Shown in pieces: positions 49,301 through 56,700 of a stretch of DNA of 64,000 bases (positions within the stretch are counted from its first letter, which is position 1; each line of letters opens with the position of its first letter). A model generated the notes under the pieces. It ran no database searches, was not told the origin of the DNA, and was given only the letters and a program-made list of their open reading frames with translations. The DNA is taken from assembly GCA_946894095.1 (NCBI GenBank), contig OX335644.1:19573595-19637594 (forward strand), given 5' to 3'. Source of the DNA: Incurvaria masculella. Taxonomy: Eukaryota > Arthropoda > Insecta > Lepidoptera > Incurvariidae. Made by a program: the position numbers and the translations under genes.

Positions 49301-49930
49301 CTTGCCATAACTAACGACACACGCAGTACACAGGGTTAGCTTGTAGGTTCTGCATCAACCTCAAGAACAAACAAAATAAGTGTATATATAGTGTTAGGGG
49401 CCACCTGGGCTAAGTTAAGGCTTAAATATATTGCGAGCAAGGTTGACGAGGACTGTATCTACTGTATATTTTATACTAACGGTCAGTTTCCAATTAAGCT
49501 TTTTTTATTACTGGAAATGGATGGCTTATACAACAAATTGTCTACTGCATCTATTATTTTCATATTAGACCAAAAAAATCACAATTTTAATTGCTGCTTT
49601 AATCATCTAATTCAATGTGATGTTACCAACCGGGGAAGGATTTACCGTACCGCCTAGTAAGAAAGGGACCTACAGTTTTACAAGGAATCCGAACCCTGAA
49701 TGTCGAATCCCTTAGTCGCACCATACGACATGCACGAGAAGAAATGTAGTGGGCACGGGCCGGAACCCACACATCACTGGAGCAAGTACTATCAGCTAAA
49801 GTGAGGGTAAGTGATGGAGATTGGTAAGATGCATAAAACGGCATATTTGAACATCCACTTACCCGCTGCCTACAGCGGATGCGACTTTTGCATAGCGCAA
49901 ATACGGCCGCAAGCGTTCTGACAAACTCAT
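22301..49930 (-). CDS. SERAC1: SERAC1 (serine active site-containing protein 1), complete, 18 exons
   Basis: Exons 5' to 3': 49863-49930, 48882-49032, 47850-47988, 46341-46455, 43783-43903, 43075-43202, 41759-41910, 40953-41044, 40104-40203, 38710-39004, 36970-37084, 36646-36767, 32814-32909, 31034-31221, 30359-30517, 25481-25593, 24089-24189, 22301-22463. Codon phase matches at all 17 junctions, giving about 805 residues against about 650 in mammals. It begins [20 protein letters not shown], a hydrophobic N-terminus. An armadillo-like helical region follows, then the lipase-type domain: VLFVHGLRG (about 348), [18 protein letters not shown], the nucleophile box WLAHSCGG (Ser about 615), [18 protein letters not shown] and DHLSICKP. 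In mammals SERAC1 acts at mitochondria-ER contacts in phosphatidylglycerol remodelling and cholesterol trafficking. The extra length is an acidic insertion in exons 10-12. The exon 7 acceptor has a poor pyrimidine tract. Introns hold several retrotransposons. Confidence 0.93.
22741..23775 (-). mobile_element. CR1/Jockey-superfamily retrotransposon, 5'-truncated RT
   Basis: An open frame of 320 residues (22807-23769) starts inside the RT palm: [17 protein letters not shown], then [11 protein letters not shown] with the catalytic ADD, then [32 protein letters not shown] and the carboxy block [19 protein letters not shown]. The upstream RT half and endonuclease are absent. The 3' end shows a TAAATAAATAAATC-type tail and TATACACTAGCAGCTTAAAG, also seen near 25420. 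It sits on the coding strand of the last SERAC1 intron. Confidence 0.88.
23785..24050. repeat. Irregular tandem ATCATTCATCA...TTTGACACATGACAT repeat
   Basis: About five imperfect units start near 23789, 23856, 23896, 23963 and 24003. The first unit is part of a long palindrome, TCATTCACCAGTGTTTGACA with its complement, centred on the ATGTCACAT near 23814. It ends about 40 bp from SERAC1 exon 17. Confidence 0.6.
24190..25480. other. SERAC1 intron 16, no gene found
   Basis: 24660-24840 (CTCCTTAACGACTGAACTAA) looks like an old dispersed repeat. 25320-25350 carries the GTGAAGTCGGTTAAAAA end that also appears near 41290. 25410-25440 repeats the GCATCAGCTTAAAGCTGCTA tail of the element at 22741-23775. 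No open frame resembles a protein family. Confidence 0.4.
26380..26462. repeat. GT/GAG-rich simple repeat
   Basis: Interrupted GTGTGTGTGAGGGAGTGTGT-type microsatellite in the 3' untranslated part of the retrotransposon at 26010-30340. Confidence 0.7.
26600..29518 (-). CDS. Retrotransposon ORF2: endonuclease-reverse transcriptase, intact
   Basis: About 972 residues without a stop or frameshift. The amino-terminal endonuclease shows [18 protein letters not shown] (metal-binding Glu), [20 protein letters not shown] and the PHHPAL block near its end. The reverse transcriptase shows [88 protein letters not shown] and [10 protein letters not shown]. The carboxy end carries the [13 protein letters not shown] helical block. 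The first codon used here is GTG at 29518; the frame is open for about 35 further codons upstream, so the true start may be earlier. All key residues are present, so it could encode active enzymes, at least in trans. Confidence 0.9.
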   Translation of the reverse strand: MTPSNSLNNLSLYFQNSRSIRGKTSEFKQAVLCNDYSVIMIAESWLHGGVSDSELCDSRYDVHRADRDPAVSGCELGGGVLVATRTELAATRRDAHHAPYDIVWLTVNASCIRAAQNLHIIVAYLPGSGSQHDALLVHFTEFLHKVRDADTLSHILVAGDLNLPTISWTPNFGRKYLDPSIVSNEVKCKFIDGVSFMGLMQYNGIVNDNGRLLDLIFSDTEVEVSRSDFPFTREDMPHHPALHLEMTEIVCIKHLKDQPKRIYSYRKADFSALMNHLNDIDWQILKHCSLDESVRTFYGILNDSINKFVPSYLSKSDGYPQWYSPALKNIVKEKKKFHRLYKIHKNPRDYQTFSILRARQKRVQNLCWQNYVSTCESRIGKDPKRIWTYCKNLKGQNSIPKQITYDGSIASGGAEICESFSKYFQSVYLTLSTAVNAAAVPVAGSSRAVTTIHPPLDVMSSVELSPAIVFKHLKSIDVNKGPGSDGIPAILVKNCAPSLASPLSIIFQRSMKEGSFPSIWKEAFIVPIHKGGSKQKVENYRPVSILSVFSKLFEKIVYEQVYSSIKLNITSTQHGFLSKRSAVTNLAIFTDFVANSMDSGLQVDTVYTDYAKCFDRINHHILTQKLGEIGVHGDLLRWFTSYVQNRSQAVRIGTNHSAFVGIPSGVPQGSHLGPLLFNVYLYDITNCFQHSQYLLYADDMKVFSAVSKLEDCFKLQSDLGRLEQYCVKNNLTLNVSKCQVITFTRKIKKVNFEYKLTGVAMQRVESVRDLGVILDSKLLFDKHYDHITKKGLKTLGFLLRIAKPFKHVMTLKTLYLVYVRNTLEFASSIWNPCYITYIHRLERIQNIFLKHLNHRVKKQFNTYAEAAHHHKIMTLENRRTYTDMLLLHKIVNGDNIDCPELLAKIPLRCPTFNTRKPYLFQVNLSNTKYAKNSVINRCMGTYNNDFVDIDIFNCKSKAFSLLVKEKLTPNFG
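30073..30330 (-). CDS. Retrotransposon ORF1 carboxy end, FP-like domain, 5'-truncated
   Basis: Reads [40 protein letters not shown] and [19 protein letters not shown] before the stop. This resembles the carboxy-terminal domain shared by lepidopteran LINE ORF1 proteins and baculovirus FP proteins. The amino-terminal part is missing. About 550 bp separate its stop from ORF2. Confidence 0.7.
   Translation of the reverse strand, partial: SFSIAERHTLGAEPRCVVCGIQNIIRYNLTEHLTLNNKILYAKTRAAARANGYKYVWVRDGSIRLRKNDQAHPVIIRRQTDLLKI
30732..30995 (-). mobile_element. tRNA-derived SINE, diverged
   Basis: TTTTTCATGGAACAGGATAT, GGCTACATTGAACTTCATGG and GGGACCTACAATTTTACATA in order, in SERAC1 intron 14. Confidence 0.6.
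31034..31221 (-). CDS. SERAC1: SERAC1 exon 14, serine nucleophile exon
   Basis: Encodes [40 protein letters not shown] then [15 protein letters not shown]. The serine in AHSCGG is the predicted nucleophile (about residue 615). The usual first glycine of the GxSxG box is Ala here; the mammalian protein also departs from Gly at this position. The acceptor is TACTCAG and the donor GTGCGT. This donor is fixed by the phase of the next exon, which completes TCG (Ser). Confidence 0.9.
31795..32645 (+). mobile_element. RTE-like/lepidopteran dispersed repeat starting CTAGCAGCCCGTCCCGGC
   Basis: Begins CTAGCAGCCCGTCCCGGCTT TGCACGGG and ends AACCGCATCAAAATCCGTTG ... CGACTTTGTTTTATACTATG. This start and end pair is common in Lepidoptera repeats. 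No coding part remains. It fills most of SERAC1 intron 13. Confidence 0.65.
32950..33490. mobile_element. Long foldback element with arms of about 200 bp
   Basis: The left arm has ACTTTACGAATATACTGCAA-type sequence, GCTGGACCTGAACCAGC and TTGCATCTAACCAATTTCGC. The right arm carries the complements in reverse order: GCGAAATTGGTTAGATGCAA, GCTGGTTCGGGTCCAGC and GCAGTATATTCGTAAAGTAG. Related sequence lies at 54190-54445. Confidence 0.75.
33703..34680 (+). mobile_element. RTE-like dispersed repeat starting ACTAGCTGCGGTACCCGGCT
   Basis: Begins ACTAGCTGCGGTACCCGGCT CCGCTCGGG and ends with TTTTATGTGAAAGAGTAACA, a CATC tandem array and TTACAAACTTTCCCCTTTAT. Positions 34315-34400 are very C-rich, perhaps an insertion. 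Confidence 0.6.
34576..34640. repeat. (CATC)n microsatellite
   Basis: About sixteen consecutive CATC units near the 3' end of the RTE-like repeat. Confidence 0.95.
34700..36400 (-). mobile_element. Jockey-clade retrotransposon, 5'-truncated with a frameshift
   Basis: An open frame of 468 residues (34968-36374) covers the [101 protein letters not shown] and [13 protein letters not shown]. The carboxy end [20 protein letters not shown] lies in another frame just after the stop, so one frameshift separates them. The endonuclease is missing. It lies in SERAC1 intron 12, on the same strand. Confidence 0.88.
36540..36636 (-). pseudogene. Decayed tandem copy of SERAC1 exon 12
   Basis: GTGATGGAGGAGCTCCAGGT followed by GGACGAATAGGAGGCTCTGC copies the start of exon 12 (GTGATGCAGGAGCTACAGAT, GGACGAAGAGGAGGCTCTGC). 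It starts ten bases after the end of exon 12, has an in-frame TAG, and degenerates toward 36540. Confidence 0.75.
36646..37084 (-). CDS. SERAC1: SERAC1 exons 11 and 12, acidic insertion
   Basis: Exon 11 (36970-37084) encodes [20 protein letters not shown] ... LADPDLRQ; exon 12 (36646-36767) encodes [20 protein letters not shown] ... RALYTVQR. They are assigned to SERAC1 because exon 11 takes the two bases left by exon 10, and exon 12 leaves the two bases exon 13 needs. Mammalian SERAC1 has only about 13 residues between TWRQ and the YTTCWP motif. Alternatively they could be skipped as a pair without breaking the frame. Confidence 0.75.
37175..37350 (+). repeat. Dispersed repeat with AAAACCGGTCAAGCG
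   Basis: AAAACCGGTCAAGCGTGAAC, ATGCCGAGGGTCGGTCAGGT and TTTCATACAAAATTAGTGCT match the inverted copy at 12645-12800. Confidence 0.55.
37351..38640. other. SERAC1 intron 10, no gene found
   Basis: No reliable open frame. 37945-38000 (CAACGTCAAAGAATGATTAA) weakly resembles the 160-bp repeat found at 50171-50492 and 61205-61510. Confidence 0.35.
38710..39004 (-). CDS. SERAC1: SERAC1 exon 10, start of acidic insertion
   Basis: Encodes [20 protein letters not shown], the conserved block after the HG motif, then about 75 Ser/Asp/Arg-rich residues ending REGISNG. The donor GTATGC is chosen by phase. An inner GTAAGA donor directly after LLGIF is stronger in consensus but leaves the wrong phase for exon 11 or 13. 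The acceptor and first 31 bases are duplicated immediately upstream (39005-39060). Confidence 0.82.
39005..39060 (-). repeat. SERAC1: Duplicated exon 10 acceptor of SERAC1
   Basis: The 49-bp unit CTTGTTCAGGTGGTGTTTTT plus GTGACCTGGAGGCAGAGAG occurs twice in direct repeat. Use of the upstream acceptor would add 49 bases and shift the frame. Confidence 0.85.
39084..39635 (-). mobile_element. TTAA MITE family M, near full length
   Basis: Ends GAGGTGGCCCAACCCGCTCA and CCGCCGGGTTAGGCCACC, with TTGA at the left (a mutated TTAA) and TTAA at the right. Inverted orientation relative to 44333 and 45712. Confidence 0.8.
40283..40560 (-). mobile_element. tRNA-derived SINE with internal deletion
   Basis: TGATATTAGCCCAACACACC, GGCTACATTGTACTGGGTGG, then directly GTATCAACCCGGGCGGGCTT and GGGATTTGAACACAGACC. 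The TTCATTGCCGCTTC block is missing. Confidence 0.75.
40567..40722 (-). mobile_element. tRNA-derived SINE, 3' half
   Basis: TTTTTTATGTGACTGAACAT, TGGTATTAGCCCAACACACC and GGATGGAAAACACGGACAAT, ending in an ATCATCATC run. It directly follows the copy at 40283-40560. Confidence 0.7.
41318..41710 (-). mobile_element. tRNA-derived SINE, full length
   Basis: All body blocks are present, from TTTTTTTTATGCGACCTGAC to the tRNA-like end GGGATTGAACCCAGACCTCT and TAGGCTACGAGCCGCT. It lies about 50 bp downstream of SERAC1 exon 7. Confidence 0.85.
42370..42960 (+). mobile_element. CR1/Jockey-superfamily retrotransposon, carboxy-terminal fragment
   Basis: Plus-strand reading gives [60 protein letters not shown] and [12 protein letters not shown]. 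This is homologous to the end of the element at 22741-23775. An AATA tandem tail follows (42924-42957). It is antisense to SERAC1, in intron 6. Confidence 0.85.
43325..43550 (+). mobile_element. tRNA-derived SINE, 3' two-thirds
   Basis: AGCTGTTCCATGGTTCGGAA, CTACTAGGTGGTAGGGTTCA, TTGGCATGGCACCTAGTTAC and TGTCCAGTCACATAAAAAAA. Confidence 0.75.
44333..44882 (+). mobile_element. TTAA MITE family M, full length
   Basis: TTAA ends at 44333-44336 and 44879-44882. The terminal inverted repeats are GGCGGCCCAACCCG and CGGGTTGGGCCACC. About 550 bp, no coding content. More than 90 percent alike by eye to the copy at 45712. Confidence 0.9.
44885..45710. other. SERAC1 intron 4 sequence between two MITEs, no gene found
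   Basis: Contains a CT-rich run near 45510-45530 and a GC-richer patch at 45100-45250. No open frame or inverted ends were recognised. Confidence 0.35.
45712..46261 (+). mobile_element. TTAA MITE family M, full length
   Basis: Flanked by TTAA; terminal repeats GGTGGCCCAACCCG and CGGGTTGGGCCACC are perfect complements over 14 bases. Removing the element restores GCTTGC-TTAA-CTTCGC. Confidence 0.92.
46551..47065. mobile_element. Lepidopteran GGTTCCGTAC...GTACGGAACC repeat
   Basis: Starts AAAACCGGCCAAGTGTGAGT, CGGACTCGCACTTGAAGGGT, TCCGTAC; ends with a GACAGACAGACGGACGGACG run and TTTGGGTACGGAACCCTAAA. The GGGTTCCGTAC / GTACGGAACCC ends are inverted. A diverged copy lies at 53723-53945. Confidence 0.75.
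47186..47575 (-). mobile_element. tRNA-derived SINE, full length
   Basis: TTTTTCATGGAACCTGAAAT, GGATGGAAAACACGGACAAT, AATGCACTTATCCAACTCGG and the head GAGGATTTGAACCCGTAACC, CTAGACCACGAGCTGTAT. Confidence 0.85.
48060..48870. other. SERAC1 intron 2, GC-rich patch, no gene found
   Basis: 48240-48470 is GC-rich with CGGGACCCATACGGCGCCCG and GGGCCCCGTTCACGCGCCGG, possibly part of an old DNA element. No reliable coding frame. Confidence 0.35.
49498..49790 (-). mobile_element. tRNA-derived SINE, diverged
   Basis: TTTTAATTGCTGCTTTAATC, TCAATGTGATGTTACCAACC and GGGACCTACAGTTTTACAAG in order, in SERAC1 intron 1. Confidence 0.65.
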
Positions 49931-50768
49931 TGTCACTAAGCAGAGCTGCTGAAAGGTTCAAGTTGTTTCATCTGTTGGCTATTTGGTGAGTGGTGGTTCG
50001 TCTTTTTTTAGTAGGGATGTAATATCCCTGGACCAGCGTCACGTTCAGATATTACATGTTCCGTGGTCACGTTATGAAATATATTATTATTATTGATTCT
50101 TCTTTATTTGAATAATTTTGGCAAAATGACAGTCCTCACAGGTCTATTCAGAGAGCACCTGTCAAAACTTAGCCCCGGTTGCACGATGAAATGGATGAGT
50201 TAATTAATGTTCAAACACGTCATTTTTGTGATCCGCATAGAGTTCCTTCCATACTGTCCACACAAAGTGACGTGTTTGATCATACTTTGACGTTGATTTT
50301 GATTTTTTGTCCTTTCGTGCACTCGGCCCTTAGCCCCGGTTGCACGAAGAAACGGCTGAGTAAATTAATTTTCAAACACGTCACTTTTAGTGAACCGCAT
50401 AGAGTACCTTCCATACTGTCCACACAAAGTGACGTGTTTGATCATAATTTCACGTTGATTTAGATTTTTTGTTCTTTCGTGCACTCGGCCCTTAGTCGCA
50501 CCGAAATAACCATACAAAAACCGGTTTAGTCCGAAGGATTAAATACAACCCCACTCTGAATACACAGATAACATCCGATCTTTGTATCCAAAGAGTTCGG
50601 AGAAGTCGCTGCACTCCTACACCTCTACGGTTGTATCCGACAGTCCTTTGCTTTATTTATATTCGTCGAGTCTGTGACATAACCTCATTTTGGCGGGTTC
50701 GCATCCGCATCGCAGTTGCACATTTGAGTATAATAGGATATTCTATATTCTATGTTTGAGTCAATAAA
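49931..50768. promoter_or_regulatory. Divergent promoter interval of SERAC1 and the treacle-like zinc-finger gene
   Basis: The two start codons face away from each other, 838 bp apart. Two direct 160-bp repeats occupy 50171-50492. No core promoter element was identified with confidence. Confidence 0.4.
50171..50492 (+). repeat. Two tandem copies of a 160-bp element
   Basis: Units at 50171-50330 and 50331-50492, each starting TAGCCCCGGTTGCACGA and ending TTCGTGCACTCGGCCC, whose ends are partly complementary. A third copy in inverted orientation is at 61205-61510. Confidence 0.85.
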
Positions 50769-53700
50769 ATGAGTGCAACGGATCCAAAAGTCGCGGCGGA
50801 GGTGTCGTCATTGGTTTATAGTTACTTGTTGACTGTGGACCGAGACCTGGCCGCGGCGTTCAAGCGTAAGACGAAAATGGTAATAATTAACCACTAAATA
50901 CTAAAACTGTATGTATCCTGATGCATGAACCTAGTTCTGGAAAGTCTAATGACGAAACTGAACTAACATGGTTCTGTTGGCACTGTAAAGCATATTTTCG
51001 TAGAGTACAAAGTTCGACAGAAATGGGACAATAGGTACTTCACCAACATGACAGGGTGCGGCAATCTTGCGATATCACTGGTACACTACACATAGTTTAG
51101 GGTCATACGAACATTCTAGTAAAACAATGTTTACCGGAGACATGTACATGTTCAGTTTACCAGTGAGATGCAAGATTGCCGCGCCCTGCTAAACCTGAGC
51201 GCGAGAGAGGCCATCATTCAATCTAGCTCGTGCCAGGAAAGGGCTTACTGGTAAAATGCCCGAGAAAATGCCATTGGCTTACAGCCGGTGAACCCATATA
51301 CTACCTTACCTTTCCCACGTGCAATATTCACCTAAATTTGCCCTTTGTAATAAGGCAATTTGGTCACCAAAGCCTCGGTCATTATCAACCTACTTTCTCC
51401 CTTGAAATTAGGCGTTGTTCACGCCAAAGTCTCGGTCACTATCAACTTACTTTTGCACTTTAAAATTAGGCAATTTACACGACAAAATCTTGGTCACTAT
51501 CAAACTACTTTCACCCTTTTAAGCTAATTTGCACTAAAAACTAGGTCAATATCTACTCAACCTCCTTTCGCCCTACGCAAATAGGCGATTTGCGCGCCTG
51601 AATCTTGGTTATTATCTACCTACTTTCGCCCTTTGTAATAAGGCAATTTGGGCACCAAAGCCTCGGTCATTATCAACCTACTTTCTCCCTTGAAATTAGG
51701 CGTTGTTCACGCCAAAGTCTCGGTCACTATCAACTTACTTTTGCACTTTAAAATTAGGCAATTTGCACGACAAAATCTTGTCACTATCAACCTACTTTCA
51801 CCCTTTAAAGCCAATTTGCACTAAAAACTAGGTCAATATCTACCCAACCTCCTTTCGCCCTACGCAAATAGGCGATTTGTGCGCCTGAATCTTGGTTATT
51901 ATCAACCTACTTTCACCCTTTGTAATAAGGTAATTTGTCAAACCAGTTGACACACCAGTTGACCATAAATGCGTCTACAATTAATTACAAGGTCTATTTC
52001 CTTCACAGAAAAACCAGCCGGATGATTTGCCAACTATAACAGAAGTGTTTGTGCAGTGCTCTATGTCTGGCATTTCACCGGCGGGCACCAGGTAAAAAAT
52101 TATTATTGACATTACAGTTTTATGCTCAATGAAATGATACAACAGTAAAAGTTGGATACATTCGTGCACACATAACATCAAGCCAATTACCTAAGGCACT
52201 AGTTCTTAACCGGTGGTCCCATGACCATAATTTGACGATGAAATTGATGGATTACCGCACGTGTGAGAAGCCGAGCGTGCTGCTCGACGTTTCGAAGCCT
52301 CTTATGAGCCCATGTGAGGTGTTTCTCCAAGTGTTTTTTAGTCTTATTTTAAATAATAACTATATTATGAAATACCTTGTGACGGGGTGAACTCCCCCCC
52401 TATGACCACCGAGGGTTGCATTTTGATAAATTCCCTCCCTATAAATCGGTCACCTGGTATGAGAACGTTTCCTAAGGGCTAGGCACAGGCCGTGCAGTAT
52501 GTTCATAGCACAGTTTTCTGTCACAGTCATTCCAGGCAGCTGAGTAGTCCTTACAGAACCTTACCCAATTCGTCTGCATGTCCCTTTTTTTGTTCATTTG
52601 AAATTTTCAATGAAAACTTGGATCCAAATTTTGAGATTTTTGCCTTTTCTGTCGCACTACCCACTATTCCGGGGTGACAACATTTTTTTTGCTCAATCCA
52701 AATTTTCAATGAAAACTTCCAATTTCAGACTATTGCAGTGTCTCCCACCATCGCTATATAGCCATTCTGAAGTGAAATTATAGCCACTGCCGGGTGGATG
52801 CATAATCATTCCGGAGTGGAAATTTTAACCATTCCGAAATGTTGTGGGTTCTTGAAGTAACATTGGACCTTGATTCTGGAGGTCATTCCAGACGTGTGTA
52901 GTAGGAATGGCCTTTTTGGAGCCGAAATGACCCACTTGTTGAATCTTCGTGTAGAAATGCATCAAGGGCACTCCCTGCTTGAAACTTAATTTAAGCTGCA
53001 TGCGAAGAATTCCGCCTGGGTGTTTGCTTCTATAAACTGACTCATATGAAGTTCCTTGAGCAGCCAGTAATACCTGAGTTATAGCGATGGTGTAAAGGTT
53101 CGAGGTTTGACTTGAACATTAAAGTAAACCAATCGCAGGCTATGCGTCTGGAAAATCCGCCATTACTGGAGTTATCGCAATTTGGTTTTAGAAAAAGTGT
53201 TTTTTTGATTATTGTAAAAACAGTAATTTTGTGATTTGTGTTTGTGGTTTGCCAACACATTCGATTTAATTAACATTTTTATTCTGCCACCTGAGCTGTA
53301 ACTTAACAATATTTAAAAAAGTATTAAATGATATATGTATATATACATTTAAATTACTGTTACTTTGTTTACACCTTTATAATGGGCACTTTATGATGAG
53401 GCAGGTTAAGAAAGTTGCATGTGGAGATATGTAAACTTAACGTCTATGCTTACATCAATATCAATCATGTTTTCTTTATCTAGCTAGACTTGGATAGCTT
53501 ATACCACACATGTTAGCCCAGCATACCACATCGAAAATGGGTAACACATTTGATTGTACCTTTAACCGTTGTAGTTGGATGCTATCATCTATTAAGAAAT
53601 TTTAATATCGTTGAAAATACACGGTATACACGGAAATAAACTGTAGTGGGACCACATGTATTCCTTTTTTGTTATGTTTTTCGCATTATAAAATTATTTT

Positions 53701-56700
53701 TCTTCCAGTTATATGTGATAACTAAAAACCAGCCATGTGCGAGCCGGACTCGCATACATATTAAATACCTATTTGTTCTTATAGCGGAAAAATAAATACA
53801 CATTCTTTGAAAATATCAGCTACCTACCTATTACGATCAATGAAATACAGCTCTGTGACTGACTGATGGACGGGTGGACAGACAGACAGCGAAGGCTTAT
53901 TAATAGGGTTGCGTTGGCACCCTTGCGTTGGATCCCTAAAAACTAAATATGTAAATATACTTTGTCGTACTAAGCAGGTATGTCGCTTATTCCAAGAAAT
54001 GTGATATGTATGTACTTGTATGTATAATGAACATACCTTGCTACACGGTTGATTATACATATCACATTACTTGGAATGAGCGACGTACCTGCTTAGTACG
54101 AAAAAGTATATTTACTTAAGTCAACCAGGACTGGCTCTAGCGTCTGATGCGATATGTTTCAATGTTCAATCTTTGCTGTTAATGTATGCAACGTAGATGA
54201 AGCGTTAAATACATGTATGTAGGTATAATCTTAAACACTCCGTTAGTAGGGGGCATTGATTACGGGAGGAGGGACTGTAGGAAAAGTCCAAAGATGCAAT
54301 ACTCGCAAATGGTATGTTTTGCTGGTTAGGGTCCAGCTTTGCAGTATATTCGTAAAGTAGTTCTTTTTACTGGGCTCTTTCTTTAATTAATGTGTCCTTG
54401 CTTCACGGTAGATTACACTTACATATATATTACATTCCTTGAACTAAATATGTATTTGTTATGCTTCATGTGTAATCGTGCTGCTGTCATTCTCACGTTT
54501 TTATTTTATGTTTATTCCAGCCGTGTGAGCTCGTAATTGGTATTATTTTAATTTATTTTTTTATTGTTATCTAAATGCACTTTGAGCTCGCCTTCATAAA
54601 TAAATAAATAAGTGGCAATAACACACAGCAGAACATTTTACAGTTTTGTTTATTTTCGGATTCATTGCAGCCAGCAGAGCGAGACAAAAGTTAATATCAC
54701 TAAGTCTGATTCAAAAAAAGACCTTTCTCCAAAAAAATCAGAACAAGTTTCCGGTAAATCTGGTTTATATAAACAGAAGAAAGCATCTGGTGACTCTGAA
54801 TCTGGCTCCAAAGATCCTTCGAAATCTACGCAGATAACATCTAGCACTCCATATGTAGCATCAGCTAAAACTAGTTTAACCAAAACAGCACAAGCATCTT
54901 CTAGCTCTACCTCGGGTAGCGTTTTCAAATCCCCAAAAGCTCCAGTGAACGCTTGGACAGCAGATAAAGTCCAATCCAAAATTGATTTGGATGAAAATCA
55001 AACCGGTGCAGCTGCAAATCATGATAAGGATCCACCAAAACCTCCTGGGAAACCACAAGAGAAGCCAAATAATTCTATGAAAGATAATCACAAACGAAAG
55101 CATGACTCGTCTAGTTCGAGTAGTGATGAGGAATTTGAAAAACAGCAAAAGAAGCTTGACATTGATAAACTCGCTCATGTCAAAAAAACATTATTGATGT
55201 CTTCTTCTGATAGTAATACCGATGAAAAGTCACGAAAATCCTTGCATACATCACCACATAAAATGCCGCCCAAAATGTCTTTGCTTGAAAAGAATGCCGT
55301 AAACAATATTCATGTGTCTGACAAATCAGAATCTTTGAAACCTATATCAAGCACCCCAGCCAAAGTTCTTCAATCAGTTAAGAGAAAATATTCGACTAGT
55401 GACAAAGAAAAAACTAATATTGACGAAAAATCCCCCCCAAAATACACACCTCTGAAAAGGAAGCAATCTACTTCAGATTCTTCAACTAGTGATGTTGATG
55501 TTTCAAAACATAGACAGATTATAAAACCATCTAAAATCACCCCACCTTTAAAGCGGAAAACCTCACTATATTTTTCTGAAGATTATAAAGAAACATCTAA
55601 ACCTACATCAACACCACTAGTTAGTCCGAATACCCAAGCTAAAATTTCTTTGACAGAATCAACTGGTTCTAGTAGCGATGAAAAAACTGAAAAAAACATA
55701 AAAGCAGCTATATCCACTCATAAAACACTTGTTAAATCAAACTTTATATCTACTAAAATGAATCCTTCTGAGAAAAAAGAGACTGGTAGTAGCAATGGTG
55801 AGGAAAGAAGTCCCAAATTTCAAAATGCAGCCACCCCGATCATAACGCCAATTGGGAAGAAGAATAAACATTTCATCAGGCAACAAGAAACAACTGATGA
55901 TTCTAATTGTGACACTGAAGAAGAAGTACAAGTACCTACTCTTAAATCAGAAACGAAACAAGATGTGAGCTACAGTAAAATTTCTGCGAAAAAAATGAGC
56001 GATGAATCTGATTCCAGCAGCAAAGAAGAGGTACCCAAAAGTGTTGGAAAATCATCGGTTCTTAAAATATCTAAGAATAAAAATTTGTCACCTAAACTAA
56101 TAGCCAAGGAACAAGAATCCAACGATTATTCTAATTCTGATAGTGAAGACGAAGAACTCCATGTAGGGGAATCAAAACTACCCTTCAGCTCTAATAAAAT
56201 CACTACTAAGAAATCGAGTGATGAAACTGATTCTAGCAGTGAAGATAGGGAAACTAAAATACCAACAATATCCACAAATCAAAAAGTGTCACCTAGGCAG
56301 ATGGCACCATCTAGAAAAGAATACTCAACTGATGATTCTGATTCTGTCGTCGAAAAAGAATCTCCCAAACAGATACATAATGATACAACACCCCTTCAAA
56401 TTAATGTGGTTGAACACAAAATTACTTCTGATGCTAAGAAAACATCGAGTGATGAATCTGATTCTAGCAGTGAAAAAAAGTTGCCAAAAAGTATTTTGAA
56501 AACACCCCATAGCCAAACATTTTTACAAAAAAAAATACCGCCGGCTAAGGCAGAAAAATCAACCGATGATTCTGATTCGCAAAGAATGCACAAACCTACT
56601 CTCAAAACAAAAACGAAACCAAGGTTGATTTCCCCAAAAAAATCGGCAGTTGTTACAAAGAAATATAGTGATGAATCTGATTCTAGCAGTACAGAAGAGA

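Noticed and set aside
54612..54670. Start of the long exon 3 frame at MAITHSRTFY
   Set aside because: This part is intron; the acceptor at 54669-54670 fits the phase of exon 2 exactly, so translation does not begin here.
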